Below are positions 1-8,515 of a DNA stretch of 64,000 nt, piece after piece. Position numbers and translations under genes: made by a program. The stretch's first letter is position 1. Every line of letters begins with the position of its first letter. The notes below the pieces were generated by a model. It saw only the letters and a program-made list of their open reading frames with translations, made no database searches and was not told the DNA's origin. Location of the stretch: the NCBI RefSeq assembly GCF_028548455.1, contig NZ_JAQQLF010000009.1:124001-188000 (forward strand). The letters run 5' to 3'. The stretch comes from Vogesella aquatica. Lineage in GTDB: Bacteria > Pseudomonadota > Gammaproteobacteria > Burkholderiales > Chromobacteriaceae.

Positions 1-798
1 TGCCTTCTCCATGAGAGAAAATTATACTTCACTCCTCTATCTCATTTTAAAGAGACAGATCCATACGAAGGATACATACCCAAAACAGCATTACACCAAA
101 TAATAACTAACTTGCAATTCATTCGAGCCGCATCAGTAGAACATATAAAAGATGAGATTAGGAAATTTCACGACTACGAAGACAATCCTGAATACATGAG
201 AATAATAAAAGAATATGAAAGTGACGATATAACCATAGTAAAAACAGTTCAGCAGGTTGTATCATCTACTACAGTGAACTGCTGGCATTGCAATCAATTT
301 GAATCAGAGGCAATGTGGGGACTTTATTCAAGACAAGGCATTGCAATTCAAACATCAGTAAAATCACTAACGGACTCACTACACCTAACTGACAACAGCT
401 TAAACATATCTATTGGAAGAGTAAAATATCTCGATTTCAATTCCGCAGAAAACGACATGGCTTCATGCTTAACTGATGACGGGCATACTCTTGGAATGAT
501 TAAGAGAGAGTCTTACGCCCATGAAAAAGAAGTCAGACTAATAGCCTCCCGTAATTTCAAAATCAATGGATTAGCCAGCTTGAAATCCGAGCCCATAATG
601 ATCTCTGCAGACGTAGAAAAGCTCATAGAAAAAATATACGTATCTCCTTATGCCAGCACTGCAATGGAACATTGCATAACATACATCTGCGAAAAATACG
701 GCATACCAAAGGAGAAAATATGCAAATCCAAATTACTGACTGGGCACGATGAATTATTTGATATTTTCCAAAATAATCCATCAACCAAATCGCCCTGA
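1..798 (+). CDS. DUF2971 family protein, 5' end outside window
   Basis: The reading frame is open from base 1 to the TGA at 796-798, so the gene starts left of the window. A TTG at 112 is only an internal candidate. Codons 1-111 read in frame as C-L-L-H-E-R-K-L-Y-F..., with the D-P-Y-E-G element usual near the N-terminus of DUF2971 proteins. Further on are C-W-H followed by E-A-M-W-G-L-Y-S and G-I-A-I, the family's core signature. The biochemical role of DUF2971 is unknown; many members sit in genomic islands. The gene is clearly AT-rich compared with the backbone after 14.8 kb, suggesting transfer. Its last 18 bases overlap the end of the convergent AlpA-type gene. Whether it is phage cargo or part of the flanking island cannot be decided here. 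Confidence 0.8.
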   Translation, partial: CLLHERKLYFTPLSHFKETDPYEGYIPKTALHQIITNLQFIRAASVEHIKDEIRKFHDYEDNPEYMRIIKEYESDDITIVKTVQQVVSSTTVNCWHCNQFESEAMWGLYSRQGIAIQTSVKSLTDSLHLTDNSLNISIGRVKYLDFNSAENDMASCLTDDGHTLGMIKRESYAHEKEVRLIASRNFKINGLASLKSEPIMISADVEKLIEKIYVSPYASTAMEHCITYICEKYGIPKEKICKSKLLTGHDELFDIFQNNPSTKSP

Positions 799-1008
799 AA
801 CAATATTTGATCGTTTTTTTATCTCAATCCATGCTTCAATCTCGGACAAATCCCAAGCAACATTCCGACTGGTAAGCGCAATGCGGCGCGGAAAATCTCC
901 GCGCTGCTCTAGGTTGTAGATAGTGCGCTCGGACAGCGGAATCATGGCCAGCAGCGTTTTACGGTTAATCAGGACTTTGGTTTTCATCTTGCGTTGCATT
1001 GGTGCCAT
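781..1008 (-). CDS. AlpA-type DNA-binding regulator
   Basis: A 75-residue protein with the AlpA/MerR-like winged helix pattern: a start rich in Lys/Arg, then L-L-A-M-I-P-L-S-E-R-T-I-Y-N-L-E and F-P-R-R-I, ending W-D-L-S-E-I-E-A-W-I. AlpA proteins are short phage or island regulators that often control excision or late genes. It is the last gene of the phage block: the ATG at 1008 follows the secretin TGA with one base between, suggesting translational coupling. ATGs at 999 and 987 are alternatives, and none has a good Shine-Dalgarno, so the start is uncertain. Its 3' end overlaps the DUF2971 gene by 18 bases in convergent orientation. Confidence 0.75.
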   Translation of the reverse strand: MAPMQRKMKTKVLINRKTLLAMIPLSERTIYNLEQRGDFPRRIALTSRNVAWDLSEIEAWIEIKKRSNIVSGRFG

Positions 1009-1009
1009 A

Positions 1010-2335
1010 TCAGATTTTGGTCGCTTGTAGCAGCAGCAGGACTTCGGTTCTGTTGCTGGACTGGCTGTTGGTGCGCATGAACTTTGGCAGGAAGGACAGC
1101 CCCGAGGTACCTTGGCTGTCCTTGTCGGTTGTAAGGCCACCCAGCACGATCAGTTCCCCATCGGCAGCAGATACGGTCGTTGCCAGAGCCCTTTTGGTTA
1201 GCGTCGGGGAGTTGTTAACGCCGGTTTCGGTGCGGCCGAAGTCGCTGATCTGCTGATCGACCGTCATCTCTACGGATGCGCCCCGTACAACAGGGGACAG
1301 ACTGAGAATGACGCCGGACGAGCGATACTCCACTGATTGCACGGCAGCACCGCCCCCTTGGGGAAAGCTGACGTTGCCGAGTGTGGGCACGTCCTGGCCA
1401 ACCGTTAGCCTGGCAGCAGCGCCTGACTTGACCCGCAGCCGTGGCGTAGACATCACCTTGAAACGGGAGTCACCCGCCAAGGCCGACAGCGCCATTTCGA
1501 AGTTGGCCGCCTTGAACGTCACCGCATTGCCCTGTGCGGCCTCTGTCCCGATGTTCACCCCCAGCTTGCCGCCGAGCAGGTTCAGCGCCAGAGAGAAGGC
1601 TGTGCCTTCGTTCATGCCGGTACTCACCTCGTACACCACCGCTTTAACGGCCACCTCGCCACTGGCGGTATCAACCTGCGGCAGCAGCTTTTTCAGCTTG
1701 GCAATCTCATCTGCCGTGCCCTGAAAAATCATGGTGTCACCATCCTGATCTATCAGTGCAGACGCTGATGTTGGTGGCGCAGTAGCACTGCCCAGCTCAA
1801 TCTTTGCGCTCTTAGGCGCATGTACTGAGCGGGACACAGTAAAGCCACCACTGCTGAATAGCGGTGTCAGTAAATCGACCAGGTACGACATGGCACGATG
1901 CTGCGGGTGGTAAATAAACACGTCCTGCCCAGCTACGGGCTTGTCCTGGGCCGGCTTGGATGTGACGAAATCCACCCCGCCACGGCTTTCAATGGCGAAG
2001 CCCAATACGTCCAGGAAATTGCCCAAGAACTGGCGCAGATTGCCCTTGGACGAGTCGAAGCGGAACGACACAAGCCGCTCATCTTTCAGTACAGCAGGGT
2101 CAATCACGTATGGCTGCTTGAGTGCATCGGAGTAAATCAGGCCAATGACCTGGGCAACGCTAACTTGCTGGAAGTCGAACCTTGTTGATTTGCTGCCTTG
2201 CGGCACAACCAGCTCAGTCACCGCACCTTTTGGCAATGCCGGCACAGGTGCAGCTGCCAGTGCCTGGGAAACACACACAGTCAGAATGGCGAATACTCTG
2301 CATGGATAATAATTCTGCTGACTGCGTAACTTCAT
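1010..2335 (-). CDS. Inovirus pIV-like secretin
   Basis: A 441-residue outer-membrane secretin, the channel through which filamentous phage leave the cell. The start at 2335 overlaps the stop of the Zot gene as ATGA; an upstream in-frame extension exists but would lack a signal peptide. Residues 1-27 form a signal peptide ending Q-A-L-A. Then comes an N-domain region (V-S-V-A-Q-V-I-G-L-I-Y) and a C-terminal secretin domain with G-Q-D-V-P-T-L-G, repeated beta-strand sequence, and L-I-V-L-G-G-L followed by a C-terminal L-L-L-L-Q. Some inoviruses borrow the host secretin; this one carries its own. The gene contains one copy of GTTGGCCGC (1502-1510). Assignment to the secretin superfamily is firm; the pIV role is inferred from the neighbouring zot-like gene. 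Confidence 0.88.
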   Translation of the reverse strand: MKLRSQQNYYPCRVFAILTVCVSQALAAAPVPALPKGAVTELVVPQGSKSTRFDFQQVSVAQVIGLIYSDALKQPYVIDPAVLKDERLVSFRFDSSKGNLRQFLGNFLDVLGFAIESRGGVDFVTSKPAQDKPVAGQDVFIYHPQHRAMSYLVDLLTPLFSSGGFTVSRSVHAPKSAKIELGSATAPPTSASALIDQDGDTMIFQGTADEIAKLKKLLPQVDTASGEVAVKAVVYEVSTGMNEGTAFSLALNLLGGKLGVNIGTEAAQGNAVTFKAANFEMALSALAGDSRFKVMSTPRLRVKSGAAARLTVGQDVPTLGNVSFPQGGGAAVQSVEYRSSGVILSLSPVVRGASVEMTVDQQISDFGRTETGVNNSPTLTKRALATTVSAADGELIVLGGLTTDKDSQGTSGLSFLPKFMRTNSQSSNRTEVLLLLQATKI

Positions 2336-3396
2336 CTTGCGCCCCCCGCTGCAACCTGACGTGCCTTCGAACCAGACCACCGAGCAGCTGTTTCACCATC
2401 GATCTGACCAACTATCGCAGCCCCCTCACCGTTGAACATGGAGGGTGACTCCACCCGCAAACGGCCAGCTTCATCAGCTACCACTACCCAACGACTTTCC
2501 TCTGTTTCGAACGTGCCAACGACTCGCCAACCCTCAGAAAATGCTGCTCTGGCCGGTGCTGCAGCAGCAGGCATTGAAGTCGCTGATACTGTGCCTGACC
2601 TGACCTTTCCAGCCTCCACATGTTCGTTGGCCGCATCTGCCGGATGGAAAAAGCGCCAAGCTCCCCAGCCGCCAATAGACATCATCACGACTACGCCGCC
2701 GGCGTATAACCACAAAGTGCGATTCGCCAAGATGTTCTGACGCTTGTCGATAGCCTTCTCCATCCCTTGGCCACCGGTGTAGCTCTGATACAGCGGAAAG
2801 ATTTCGGGGTCATACTTCTTCTGGCGGTCGTCAATGCGGGTTTTGGTGTTCAGTTTCCAACCTTCGTAAATCTCGACCCGATAACGCTTACTCAAGCCAA
2901 GGGACTTGAGCTTGTACATACGAAAGGTGAACTCGATAACATTTCTCACCGAGCGATGCAGCCCTGTAATGTCCTGGGTCATCAGCACCACATCGCAAGT
3001 TGCACCAGTTTTTGGATTGACGTAGTGGCGATGCATCCTGAAGAACTGCATGTGCTCATGGCTCAGTTTGCCGTTATCCACCCCCCAAAAACGCCAAGCC
3101 TCATCAATGGCCACCAGGTCTCCGCCCTGCACTACTGACTCAAGTTCCGGCTCTTCTTCATCAGGGAAAAACTGTGGCTGCATGATACGATCATTTGTTA
3201 CATGCACGATCTGGCCAAGCGTATCTGCATCGGCCTTGCGCTTACTCACCAGATATTCATGAATCCTGTCCTCATTGATACCGGCCACATTGGTCACCAC
3301 CCGCCGCCCCTGCTCCAGTGCATCAATAATGACCGATGACACTACTTCAAAAGACTTTCCGGAGCCTTGCAGTCCGACATATGCATTGATTGACAT
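2332..3396 (-). CDS. Zot/pI-like phage assembly ATPase
   Basis: A 354-residue Zot-domain protein, the ATPase that drives extrusion of filamentous phage with the secretin. Walker A is G-L-Q-G-S-G-K-S at residues 8-15, and a Walker B-like V-A-I-D-E-A-W follows. A single membrane segment (about residues 225-245, rich in V, M, G and W) is followed by a periplasmic tail, which matches pI/Zot topology. The ATG at 3396 lies a few bases after the preceding stop (3401) behind a GGGTAAG-like site; an in-frame TTG at 3408 is less likely. The end overlaps the secretin start by 4 bases. The name Zot is historical; toxin activity should not be assumed. Confidence 0.9.
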   Translation of the reverse strand: MSINAYVGLQGSGKSFEVVSSVIIDALEQGRRVVTNVAGINEDRIHEYLVSKRKADADTLGQIVHVTNDRIMQPQFFPDEEEPELESVVQGGDLVAIDEAWRFWGVDNGKLSHEHMQFFRMHRHYVNPKTGATCDVVLMTQDITGLHRSVRNVIEFTFRMYKLKSLGLSKRYRVEIYEGWKLNTKTRIDDRQKKYDPEIFPLYQSYTGGQGMEKAIDKRQNILANRTLWLYAGGVVVMMSIGGWGAWRFFHPADAANEHVEAGKVRSGTVSATSMPAAAAPARAAFSEGWRVVGTFETEESRWVVVADEAGRLRVESPSMFNGEGAAIVGQIDGETAARWSGSKARQVAAGGAR

Positions 3397-3400
3397 CGTC

Positions 3401-3715
3401 TTACCCAATCACCGGAATGCGTCGAATGATGAACCTTGTCGCATAGGCAGAAATAACCGTCGAAATGCCGGTCGATACGCTAAACAGGTCAAGGAAATAC
3501 CAGACTGATGGCGGCACGCCAGACAGTGCGCTGGCCAGATCAGAAGCCTGGGTTGCACCTGGGTACAGCTGGCTTGAAATCAGGACATTGACGAACTCCT
3601 TGACGATAAAGAACAGCGCAAAGAAAGTGACAAACTTGACAATCGTTGAGCGCAATACGAAGCCGAGCATCGTTCGCAATGCAGACATCAAAATGCCGAA
3701 GAGTGCAGCGGGCAT
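3401..3715 (-). CDS. Inovirus DUF2523-type membrane protein (pVI-like)
   Basis: A 104-residue hydrophobic protein between the pIII-like gene and the Zot gene, the usual place of the pVI-type minor coat protein. It shows membrane segments near residues 2-40 (F-F-A-L-F-F-I-V) and again near the middle (V-W-Y-F-L-D-L-F-S-V), and ends with the basic stretch F-I-I-R-R-I. DUF2523 proteins occupy this position in many inoviruses. Nine bases separate its start from the upstream stop. The role in capping the virion end is inferred from synteny with pVI. Confidence 0.75.
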   Translation of the reverse strand: MPAALFGILMSALRTMLGFVLRSTIVKFVTFFALFFIVKEFVNVLISSQLYPGATQASDLASALSGVPPSVWYFLDLFSVSTGISTVISAYATRFIIRRIPVIG

Positions 3716-3723
3716 GTTTCACC

Positions 3724-5283
3724 TCAGGCAGACAAAATAATGAACAGGCCAACCAGCAACCAGACAACCAGCATGGTTGCGGCCAACTCTTCACGGTACT
3801 GTTCGGCAATCTCGCATTGCGCATCCATCACGATGCTTTTGCCGAACACATCGAACGCCGGCCTCGGGCACTGGGCAGCGTGATCTGGAGTCTGGAAGCT
3901 GCGTAACTCAGGGAATAAAGACAGCAATGGTTGCAAGATGACATCTGCACCAGGCACCTCTTCTAGCGTTGGGTCTGGCACATTCGGGTCCTCCCCCAAG
4001 TCGGGGCGAGTCGAAGTGCTGGAACCTGGATTAGTGCCCGGATTCGTGCCGGTACTGCTGCCAGGCTGAATGGAGTGCGAGATGGGTACGCCTGCTGTAT
4101 CTCTCGTAGGGTTGGCCGCAGGCCGCAGCAAGTCGCCAAGCGTAGGCATGGCGTTAGGGTTGGCCGCTTTCCATTCAGTCACATCAGATGACGTTACTGG
4201 CTCGGCTGCGCTATAGGGCAAGCCTTCATAGCCAGGCGCCGCAGCAGCACGCTTCCAGGCTTCATCAGCGAGGCGTGCCAATTGGGCATCGGGCATCGGC
4301 ACCGCTTTCTGCGCATCGGTTATGGCGGGGTAAGCGTCGGTAAGGTTGCTGAATGCCTTGGGGATAGGGGCTGTGTTACCGACCACCCACTCCGTCAACT
4401 TTTTTGTTTCATAGGTAGTAACGCTCGGCTGGGTTTGGGTATTACCGTTGGCGTCTACGGTGTCGGGTGGCTTGCGAGTAACGACATAGGAACCGTACAG
4501 GTCATAGCCACCACCTGTAGCAGGGAGGTAGTACGCAGAGCTGAAGCTCTTGCTTACCTTGCTGCCATCAGCCCAATTCCACACCCCTAGCCTGCTGAGT
4601 TGTGCGGAGTAGGCAGATTCCAGGCGAGTGATTTCGGCAAGGGAATAGGCAATGGTGATGTAGTCGCCACCTTCACTGAGAAAAGGAGCGTTTGCGCGGT
4701 AGCCTGCAGGAGCTGCGGGGAAAGACAGACAATCGCCACCGTAGTCACAGAGGCCTTTGTAAACAATCAGCCCAGCCGTCAAAGCCAGCTGACCGTAACT
4801 TGGTTCCGGTGCAGGTGGCACTGCTGGCGCAGTGTAAGCCGGCTTTACCGGCGTGCTTTGGGCCTGAATGGAAACCGATGACGACACTTGGCTGATGGTG
4901 ACTTTCTGCAGGCCATCAGACGAAAAGTAGTAAGCCCCTAAAGCGGTAATGCCCAGGCCTGCGGCGATGGTCAGCCAAAGCGGCGCACCTGCCAGTGCAA
5001 GGGCACCACCTGCCACCGTTGACGCGACGTTCACCGCTGTCATCTGGCTGCTGATACCTGCCATCGTGGCTTTGTAGACAGGGTCATTAGCCGCCTTGGC
5101 CAGCCATACCGCATCATTTGCGGCCACGCCTTGCGCGGCTGCTATGCGGTTGGCGATGATGCCACCAACGGCACGATTGACTACGTAGTTTTCTACCGGC
5201 GCAAGAACGGCATTGGCCGACACCTGATGTCCGATCATCGATACCAGGCAAGCAAGTAACACCCACTGCTTCCAGCTTTTCAT
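3724..5283 (-). CDS. Inovirus pIII-like adsorption protein
   Basis: A 519-residue exported protein in the pIII position. The ATG at 5283 has GAGGG 6-10 bases upstream and opens a signal peptide M-K-S-W-K-Q-W-V-L-L-A ending V-S-A. A long N-terminal region holds A/G-rich helices. A variable domain follows, and a low-complexity linker rich in G, S, T, P and N lies around residues 420-440. The C-terminus is one membrane anchor (M-L-V-V-W-L-L-V-G-L-F-I-I-L). This domain order (signal, host-range domains, flexible linker, membrane anchor) is that of minor coat protein pIII, which binds the host pilus and mediates entry. Sequence similarity to named pIII proteins is not evident, as expected for this fast-evolving gene. 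It contains two GTTGGCCGC copies (4111, 4159). Confidence 0.75.
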   Translation of the reverse strand: MKSWKQWVLLACLVSMIGHQVSANAVLAPVENYVVNRAVGGIIANRIAAAQGVAANDAVWLAKAANDPVYKATMAGISSQMTAVNVASTVAGGALALAGAPLWLTIAAGLGITALGAYYFSSDGLQKVTISQVSSSVSIQAQSTPVKPAYTAPAVPPAPEPSYGQLALTAGLIVYKGLCDYGGDCLSFPAAPAGYRANAPFLSEGGDYITIAYSLAEITRLESAYSAQLSRLGVWNWADGSKVSKSFSSAYYLPATGGGYDLYGSYVVTRKPPDTVDANGNTQTQPSVTTYETKKLTEWVVGNTAPIPKAFSNLTDAYPAITDAQKAVPMPDAQLARLADEAWKRAAAAPGYEGLPYSAAEPVTSSDVTEWKAANPNAMPTLGDLLRPAANPTRDTAGVPISHSIQPGSSTGTNPGTNPGSSTSTRPDLGEDPNVPDPTLEEVPGADVILQPLLSLFPELRSFQTPDHAAQCPRPAFDVFGKSIVMDAQCEIAEQYREELAATMLVVWLLVGLFIILSA

Positions 5284-5291
5284 TTGCGCCC

Positions 5292-5381
5292 TCACTGGTT
5301 TGATATTCCTTTGACGACCGCCCAGCCAGAGACGATGCCCCACGCAAAAATGATCAAATACCAAAGCTGGGTAATGGTCAT
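5292..5381 (-). CDS. 29-residue membrane peptide, pVII/pIX-like
   Basis: A very short gene with sequence M-T-I-T-Q-L-W-Y-L-I-I-F-A-W-G-I-V-S-G-W and then A-V-V-K-G-I-S-N-Q. Its ATG shares one base with the TAA of the upstream gene (TAATG), which points to translational coupling. Its TGA lies 8 bases before the pIII-like start. It is one membrane helix without a signal peptide, like the 32-33-residue minor coat proteins pVII and pIX of F-pilus phages, which cap the end of the virion that emerges first. The open frame and coupling are seen; the coat role is inferred from size and location. Confidence 0.7.
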   Translation of the reverse strand: MTITQLWYLIIFAWGIVSGWAVVKGISNQ

Positions 5382-5614
5382 TACCGGCCTCCCCATGGTT
5401 TGCACACCTGGGTAAGAATTAACCCAACCGAAACGGCAAAAAGTTCGCAGACAAACGCTGCCCAGAACATCAGTAATGCCTTGCCGTATGGACGCTCATC
5501 AAAGACGATACGGTTGCTTCGCTCGAAATCGGGGTAAACACAGGGCCCCAGTGCAAACCAGAAAATAGCCATCGATATGGCTACCAGCTCTGCTACCCAT
5601 ACAAGAAGCTCCAT
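5381..5614 (-). CDS. Small two-helix phage membrane protein
   Basis: A 77-residue protein with two predicted membrane helices (residues about 3-25 and 48-70) joined by a short polar loop containing Y-P-D-F-E-R-S-N-R. The ATG at 5614 follows an AGGGAG site; a GTG six bases earlier is possible. It lies just downstream of the coat-gene terminator and is coupled by TAATG to the 29-residue gene. Position and size suggest a minor coat or assembly protein, but I do not recognise the family. Confidence 0.7.
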   Translation of the reverse strand: MELLVWVAELVAISMAIFWFALGPCVYPDFERSNRIVFDERPYGKALLMFWAAFVCELFAVSVGLILTQVCKPWGGR

Positions 5615-5633
5615 GCTCACTCCCTGAAGAAAA

Positions 5634-5658
5634 TCAAAAAAAGGGGGACTTGCCCCCT
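5634..5658 (-). terminator. Intrinsic terminator after the major coat gene
   Basis: On the minus strand GGGGGCAAGTCCCCC is followed by seven T. It sits between the coat-protein stop and the next gene, in the same place as the central terminator after gene VIII in F-pilus phages. Partial read-through there would explain high coat and low minor-protein levels. Confidence 0.85.
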
Positions 5659-5672
5659 ATGACTGCTGACGC

Positions 5673-5915
5673 TTAGTGGCCCTTGAGCAAGCCAAGAACG
5701 AACTTGATGCCTTTGATGGAGATGTAGACGCCCGCCAACAGACCCGCGATTGCCAGAATCGCGGTGATCGTGGTGCTGAAATCCACCGCGTTGGTCAGGG
5801 ACGACAGATCCGGTGCAGTACTACCGCTACCTGCAGCCTGGGCAACGGGAGCGAAAACGGCAGCCGCAGCTACCACGATGGCCAGCTTGGCCTTGGTGAA
5901 GAATTGCTTACGCAT
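5673..5915 (-). CDS. Inovirus major coat protein precursor (pVIII-like)
   Basis: An 80-residue precursor. Residues 1-27 form a signal peptide with a basic start (M-R-K-Q-F-F-T-K-A-K), an Ala/Val core and an A-Q-A cleavage site. The mature part of 53 residues has a short polar N-terminus with D and S, a hydrophobic centre (T-A-I-L-A-I-A-G-L-L-A-G-V), and a basic end (K-G-I-K-F-V-L-G-L-L-K-G-H) that would contact the packaged ssDNA. This is the standard pVIII design, thousands of copies of which form the virion tube. The gene is followed by its own terminator. Confidence 0.9.
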   Translation of the reverse strand: MRKQFFTKAKLAIVVAAAAVFAPVAQAAGSGSTAPDLSSLTNAVDFSTTITAILAIAGLLAGVYISIKGIKFVLGLLKGH

Positions 5916-5964
5916 AATTACAGTCCTTGAGTTGAATGCCGGAAAACGCCGGCTCGTTGACGCA

Positions 5965-6228
5965 TCAGCCTCGGCGGATCATGCCGAGTACTAATCCGAT
6001 TCCATGCGAAACGAAATACAGGCCAACCACTGTCGAAAATGCGAGCGCCCATATTGCGGAGGCGTAGCCGTAATCAAATGGCCCTGTGGCAGCTTCGAAA
6101 TTATTCTGTTGAGATGGGTCGATCACATACGCCTGTAACACTTTTGTGGTCTGGCCCGATGGGCAAGGCGCGCGATTCGGCGTGCCCTGCGTACAAATCA
6201 CCACGCTGACTGTTTGGCCGAGTGCCAT
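5965..6228 (-). CDS. Small inovirus membrane protein of unknown role
   Basis: An 87-residue protein between the initiator gene and the coat gene. The ATG at 6228 lies two bases after the initiator stop codon; a longer in-frame form is possible but less likely. The N-terminal half contains two cysteines (V-I-C-T and A-P-C-P) and the C-terminal half one membrane helix (A-I-W-A-L-A-F-S-T-V-V-G-L-Y-F-V) ending R-R-G. Many inoviruses have a small membrane protein here. No function can be assigned. Confidence 0.7.
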   Translation of the reverse strand: MALGQTVSVVICTQGTPNRAPCPSGQTTKVLQAYVIDPSQQNNFEAATGPFDYGYASAIWALAFSTVVGLYFVSHGIGLVLGMIRRG

Positions 6229-6230
6229 AT

Positions 6231-8042
6231 CTAACCGTCCGGAAATGTTGTGCATGAGGCCCGAGGTTGAGCCTGGTGGTATTCACTTGATGGGCGTGGT
6301 ATCAACCGACTTTGAAATGACTGTTGTTCTAGCCCCTGAATGGCTGGCGTTCCGCCAGCCGCGTGGCTAGTACAGTTATTGACACGAGTCCAAGGCTCGC
6401 TACGCTCGCATTTGGGAGCAAATTCAACGCTCCACTCATGGATACGAGTCCGTACAAATAGACCATCACCAATATCCACCAAGCCGAGAATGCGAATGCC
6501 CTTTTCTTCGCCATAGCGATTCACAAGGCTAGTTTCACGACTAAGCCTGAAAGGCAAATCGGCAAGTCTCAGCCCTGTACCGCCAAGAATTCGGACAAAT
6601 TCAGCCCAGTCTCCCGCATCAGCAGCCATTGCAGCTCGCATGATGATGTCGCTATCTATGACAATCCCAGGGATGGAAAAAAGGCGGCGGCATTCGCGCC
6701 AGTATGTTGCGGGTGCGACTCCGATCTGCTGAAACTGGCGGTGCCCCCAGCACCATGCCCAGGCCAAAACACGCTCTGCCCCGATAGGAGTTTCAACATC
6801 ATCAAAATTTTTACCAATGGGCTCCCCGTTACTTTTGAACCCATCGATGTTTTTGCAGACATACTTGATGATGTATCCGGCAGCCGTACCACGCGACCAA
6901 TCAATCTCCTTGCACTTGAATCGCGGGGTAATGTCATTGCCCAGCTCAGCCTTATCTTCACGAGTGGCATAGTCGGCAAAAACGTCAACCATCTCCGCCG
7001 CTTGAGCATCCGAAACAAACAGAAGAAGGTGCCAGTGTGGCGTACCATCGTGATGTGGCTCAGCAACCCGAAAACCGTAGGGAGCAATTCCACGGCGGTG
7101 CAATTCGGCACGAATACGGGCAAAAACACCAGAAAGGTACTGCTGCGCCTGACGGGGAGTGGCACCACAGTATTTTTTGTTAGCTACAACCTTGCGCTTG
7201 CTTATCTTTCGGAACGCGTGAAAGCGTGACGGGCATGTAATCGTCAGAAATAAGCCGGCATGGCCAAGAGTACGGGCGATGGTCTCGAAACCTGCAATGC
7301 GGGTCATCAACTCTGCCCGACGAATATCAGGGTTAGATACCGACAGGTCGGCTAGCTCGGCCAGGGTGTACTGCTGCCCCAACTCGTTAAAAGCCAATAA
7401 GCCCTCCAAGAGCGCACGATTACGGCAGCGCTGTCCCCTGAAGCGAGCCAGGGTCTCATCCGACACATAGAGTCCAGCCTTCTGGTTAACGAGACCAGAA
7501 CGAATAGCTTCGGTCTCAACCTTGCGCGTGATTCCCTTACGGAAAACCTTGCGCCAAAAGGTTTCATCAATGAGCCGAGCAAAGATCGACTCAGCCGTTA
7601 CGCCCTTCACACCAAGCTTGGGCAGGCGCGTACTACCATCAGGAATATCATCACTCCCGTGTAAGTACACATCGCGTTCAACCAGGTAACTGCGTAGGAG
7701 TTCCAGCAATTCACCGAAGCTCTTTCCCTTGTGTATCCGCTGGAAAAGCTGCACATAGTCGGCAGTCTCCTTAGCTTCTTCACAAAGATCTTTGTCGGTA
7801 GCATTCAGGTTCAACCGACCAGCAATGTCACTAAAGTGGTCACGGCAGTCTTGAACGTGCAGGTTTGCAGCACGACGGGCATCCCCGTCGTACTTGAACC
7901 CGTCTGAAAAGAGAATCTTGTTGTGCTGACGTCGAATACCCTTTGCAAGCGCGGCAGGAATGCGGCGAAGCCAGTGACTGACCCGCTCGCGGTCTTGCTT
8001 CAGGCAAGCGCGGCGGTATTCGAGCGACAGCGGAGTCAGCAT
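6231..8042 (-). CDS. HUH replication initiator (phage GPA type)
   Basis: A 603-residue rolling-circle initiator of the Phage_GPA family, which nicks the viral-strand origin and joins the new circle. The HUH metal site is P-H-W-H-L-L-L-F-V (H336, H338), and the two catalytic tyrosines are in Y390-I-I-K-Y394-V-C-K-N-I, close to the corresponding P2 gpA motif. The long N-terminal region with many charged residues is typical. It is the second gene of the minus-strand operon, two bases after the ssDNA-binding gene. Use of a two-tyrosine GPA-type enzyme rather than a gpII-type one is notable. Its target is probably one of the hairpin regions near 9.2-10.2 kb. Confidence 0.88.
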   Translation of the reverse strand: MLTPLSLEYRRACLKQDRERVSHWLRRIPAALAKGIRRQHNKILFSDGFKYDGDARRAANLHVQDCRDHFSDIAGRLNLNATDKDLCEEAKETADYVQLFQRIHKGKSFGELLELLRSYLVERDVYLHGSDDIPDGSTRLPKLGVKGVTAESIFARLIDETFWRKVFRKGITRKVETEAIRSGLVNQKAGLYVSDETLARFRGQRCRNRALLEGLLAFNELGQQYTLAELADLSVSNPDIRRAELMTRIAGFETIARTLGHAGLFLTITCPSRFHAFRKISKRKVVANKKYCGATPRQAQQYLSGVFARIRAELHRRGIAPYGFRVAEPHHDGTPHWHLLLFVSDAQAAEMVDVFADYATREDKAELGNDITPRFKCKEIDWSRGTAAGYIIKYVCKNIDGFKSNGEPIGKNFDDVETPIGAERVLAWAWCWGHRQFQQIGVAPATYWRECRRLFSIPGIVIDSDIIMRAAMAADAGDWAEFVRILGGTGLRLADLPFRLSRETSLVNRYGEEKGIRILGLVDIGDGLFVRTRIHEWSVEFAPKCERSEPWTRVNNCTSHAAGGTPAIQGLEQQSFQSRLIPRPSSEYHQAQPRASCTTFPDG

Positions 8043-8044
8043 GA

Positions 8045-8365
8045 TCAGTCCTCAATGGCAACGTAACTGTTGACCACGGGACGACGAGTGAAGCGTTCAC
8101 CGGTATCCTTGTCGGTATAAACGAACGACTTGCCACGGTAGCCACCGCAGATGACCTGCACTTCAATGGTTTCACCGACCTGACCAAGACGCTTGCGGCT
8201 ACGAATTTCAACAGCAGCAGGCTGGCTGTACTGGTCAGGAGCCGGCAGAGTGACTTCCGTGTAGACGGTGTCATCTGCCTTGCGCACGGAGTTGACGCGG
8301 CCGGCAAGAAGCGCTTGGTTCTGGCGAATGTGGTTCTTGGTTTGTTCGGTTGCGGGGGATGTCAT
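8045..8365 (-). CDS. Phage ssDNA-binding protein (gpV-like)
   Basis: A 106-residue protein that begins the phage minus-strand operon. The ATG at 8365 has AAGGAA eight bases upstream. The central part has alternating beta-strand sequence (V-Y-T-E-V-T-L-P, A-V-E-I-R, I-E-V-Q-V-I-C-G-G-Y-R-G-K) as in the OB-fold ssDNA-binding proteins of inoviruses, which coat the viral strand and repress translation. Location directly before the initiator gene supports this. The identification rests on fold-like pattern and synteny rather than strong identity. Confidence 0.75.
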   Translation of the reverse strand: MTSPATEQTKNHIRQNQALLAGRVNSVRKADDTVYTEVTLPAPDQYSQPAAVEIRSRKRLGQVGETIEVQVICGGYRGKSFVYTDKDTGERFTRRPVVNSYVAIED

Positions 8366-8460
8366 ATGAATTCCTTTTGATCGCAGAGGAAGCAACAGGC
8401 TCCGAGCAAACCGCCAGAAACATTGTGTCTAGGCAGTCACAGTCGGAACAAACTGGCCGT

Positions 8461-8479
8461 ATCGTCCAATTTGGACGAT
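8461..8479. promoter_or_regulatory. Palindromic operator between phage repressor and early operon
   Basis: ATCGTCCAA-T-TTGGACGAT, a perfect inverted repeat with 9-base arms around one T. It lies in the 150-bp divergent region between the ssDNA-binding gene (minus) and the HTH gene (plus). It is the best candidate operator for the neighbouring repressor-like protein. Binding is inferred. Confidence 0.75.
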
Positions 8480-8515
8480 TTGACCTGTGGCAATGCTATG
8501 CAAACAGGAATACTC

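Noticed and set aside
8423..8515. Longer N-terminus of the phage repressor
   Set aside because: It would translate through the operator palindrome, while ATG 8516 has a good Shine-Dalgarno.
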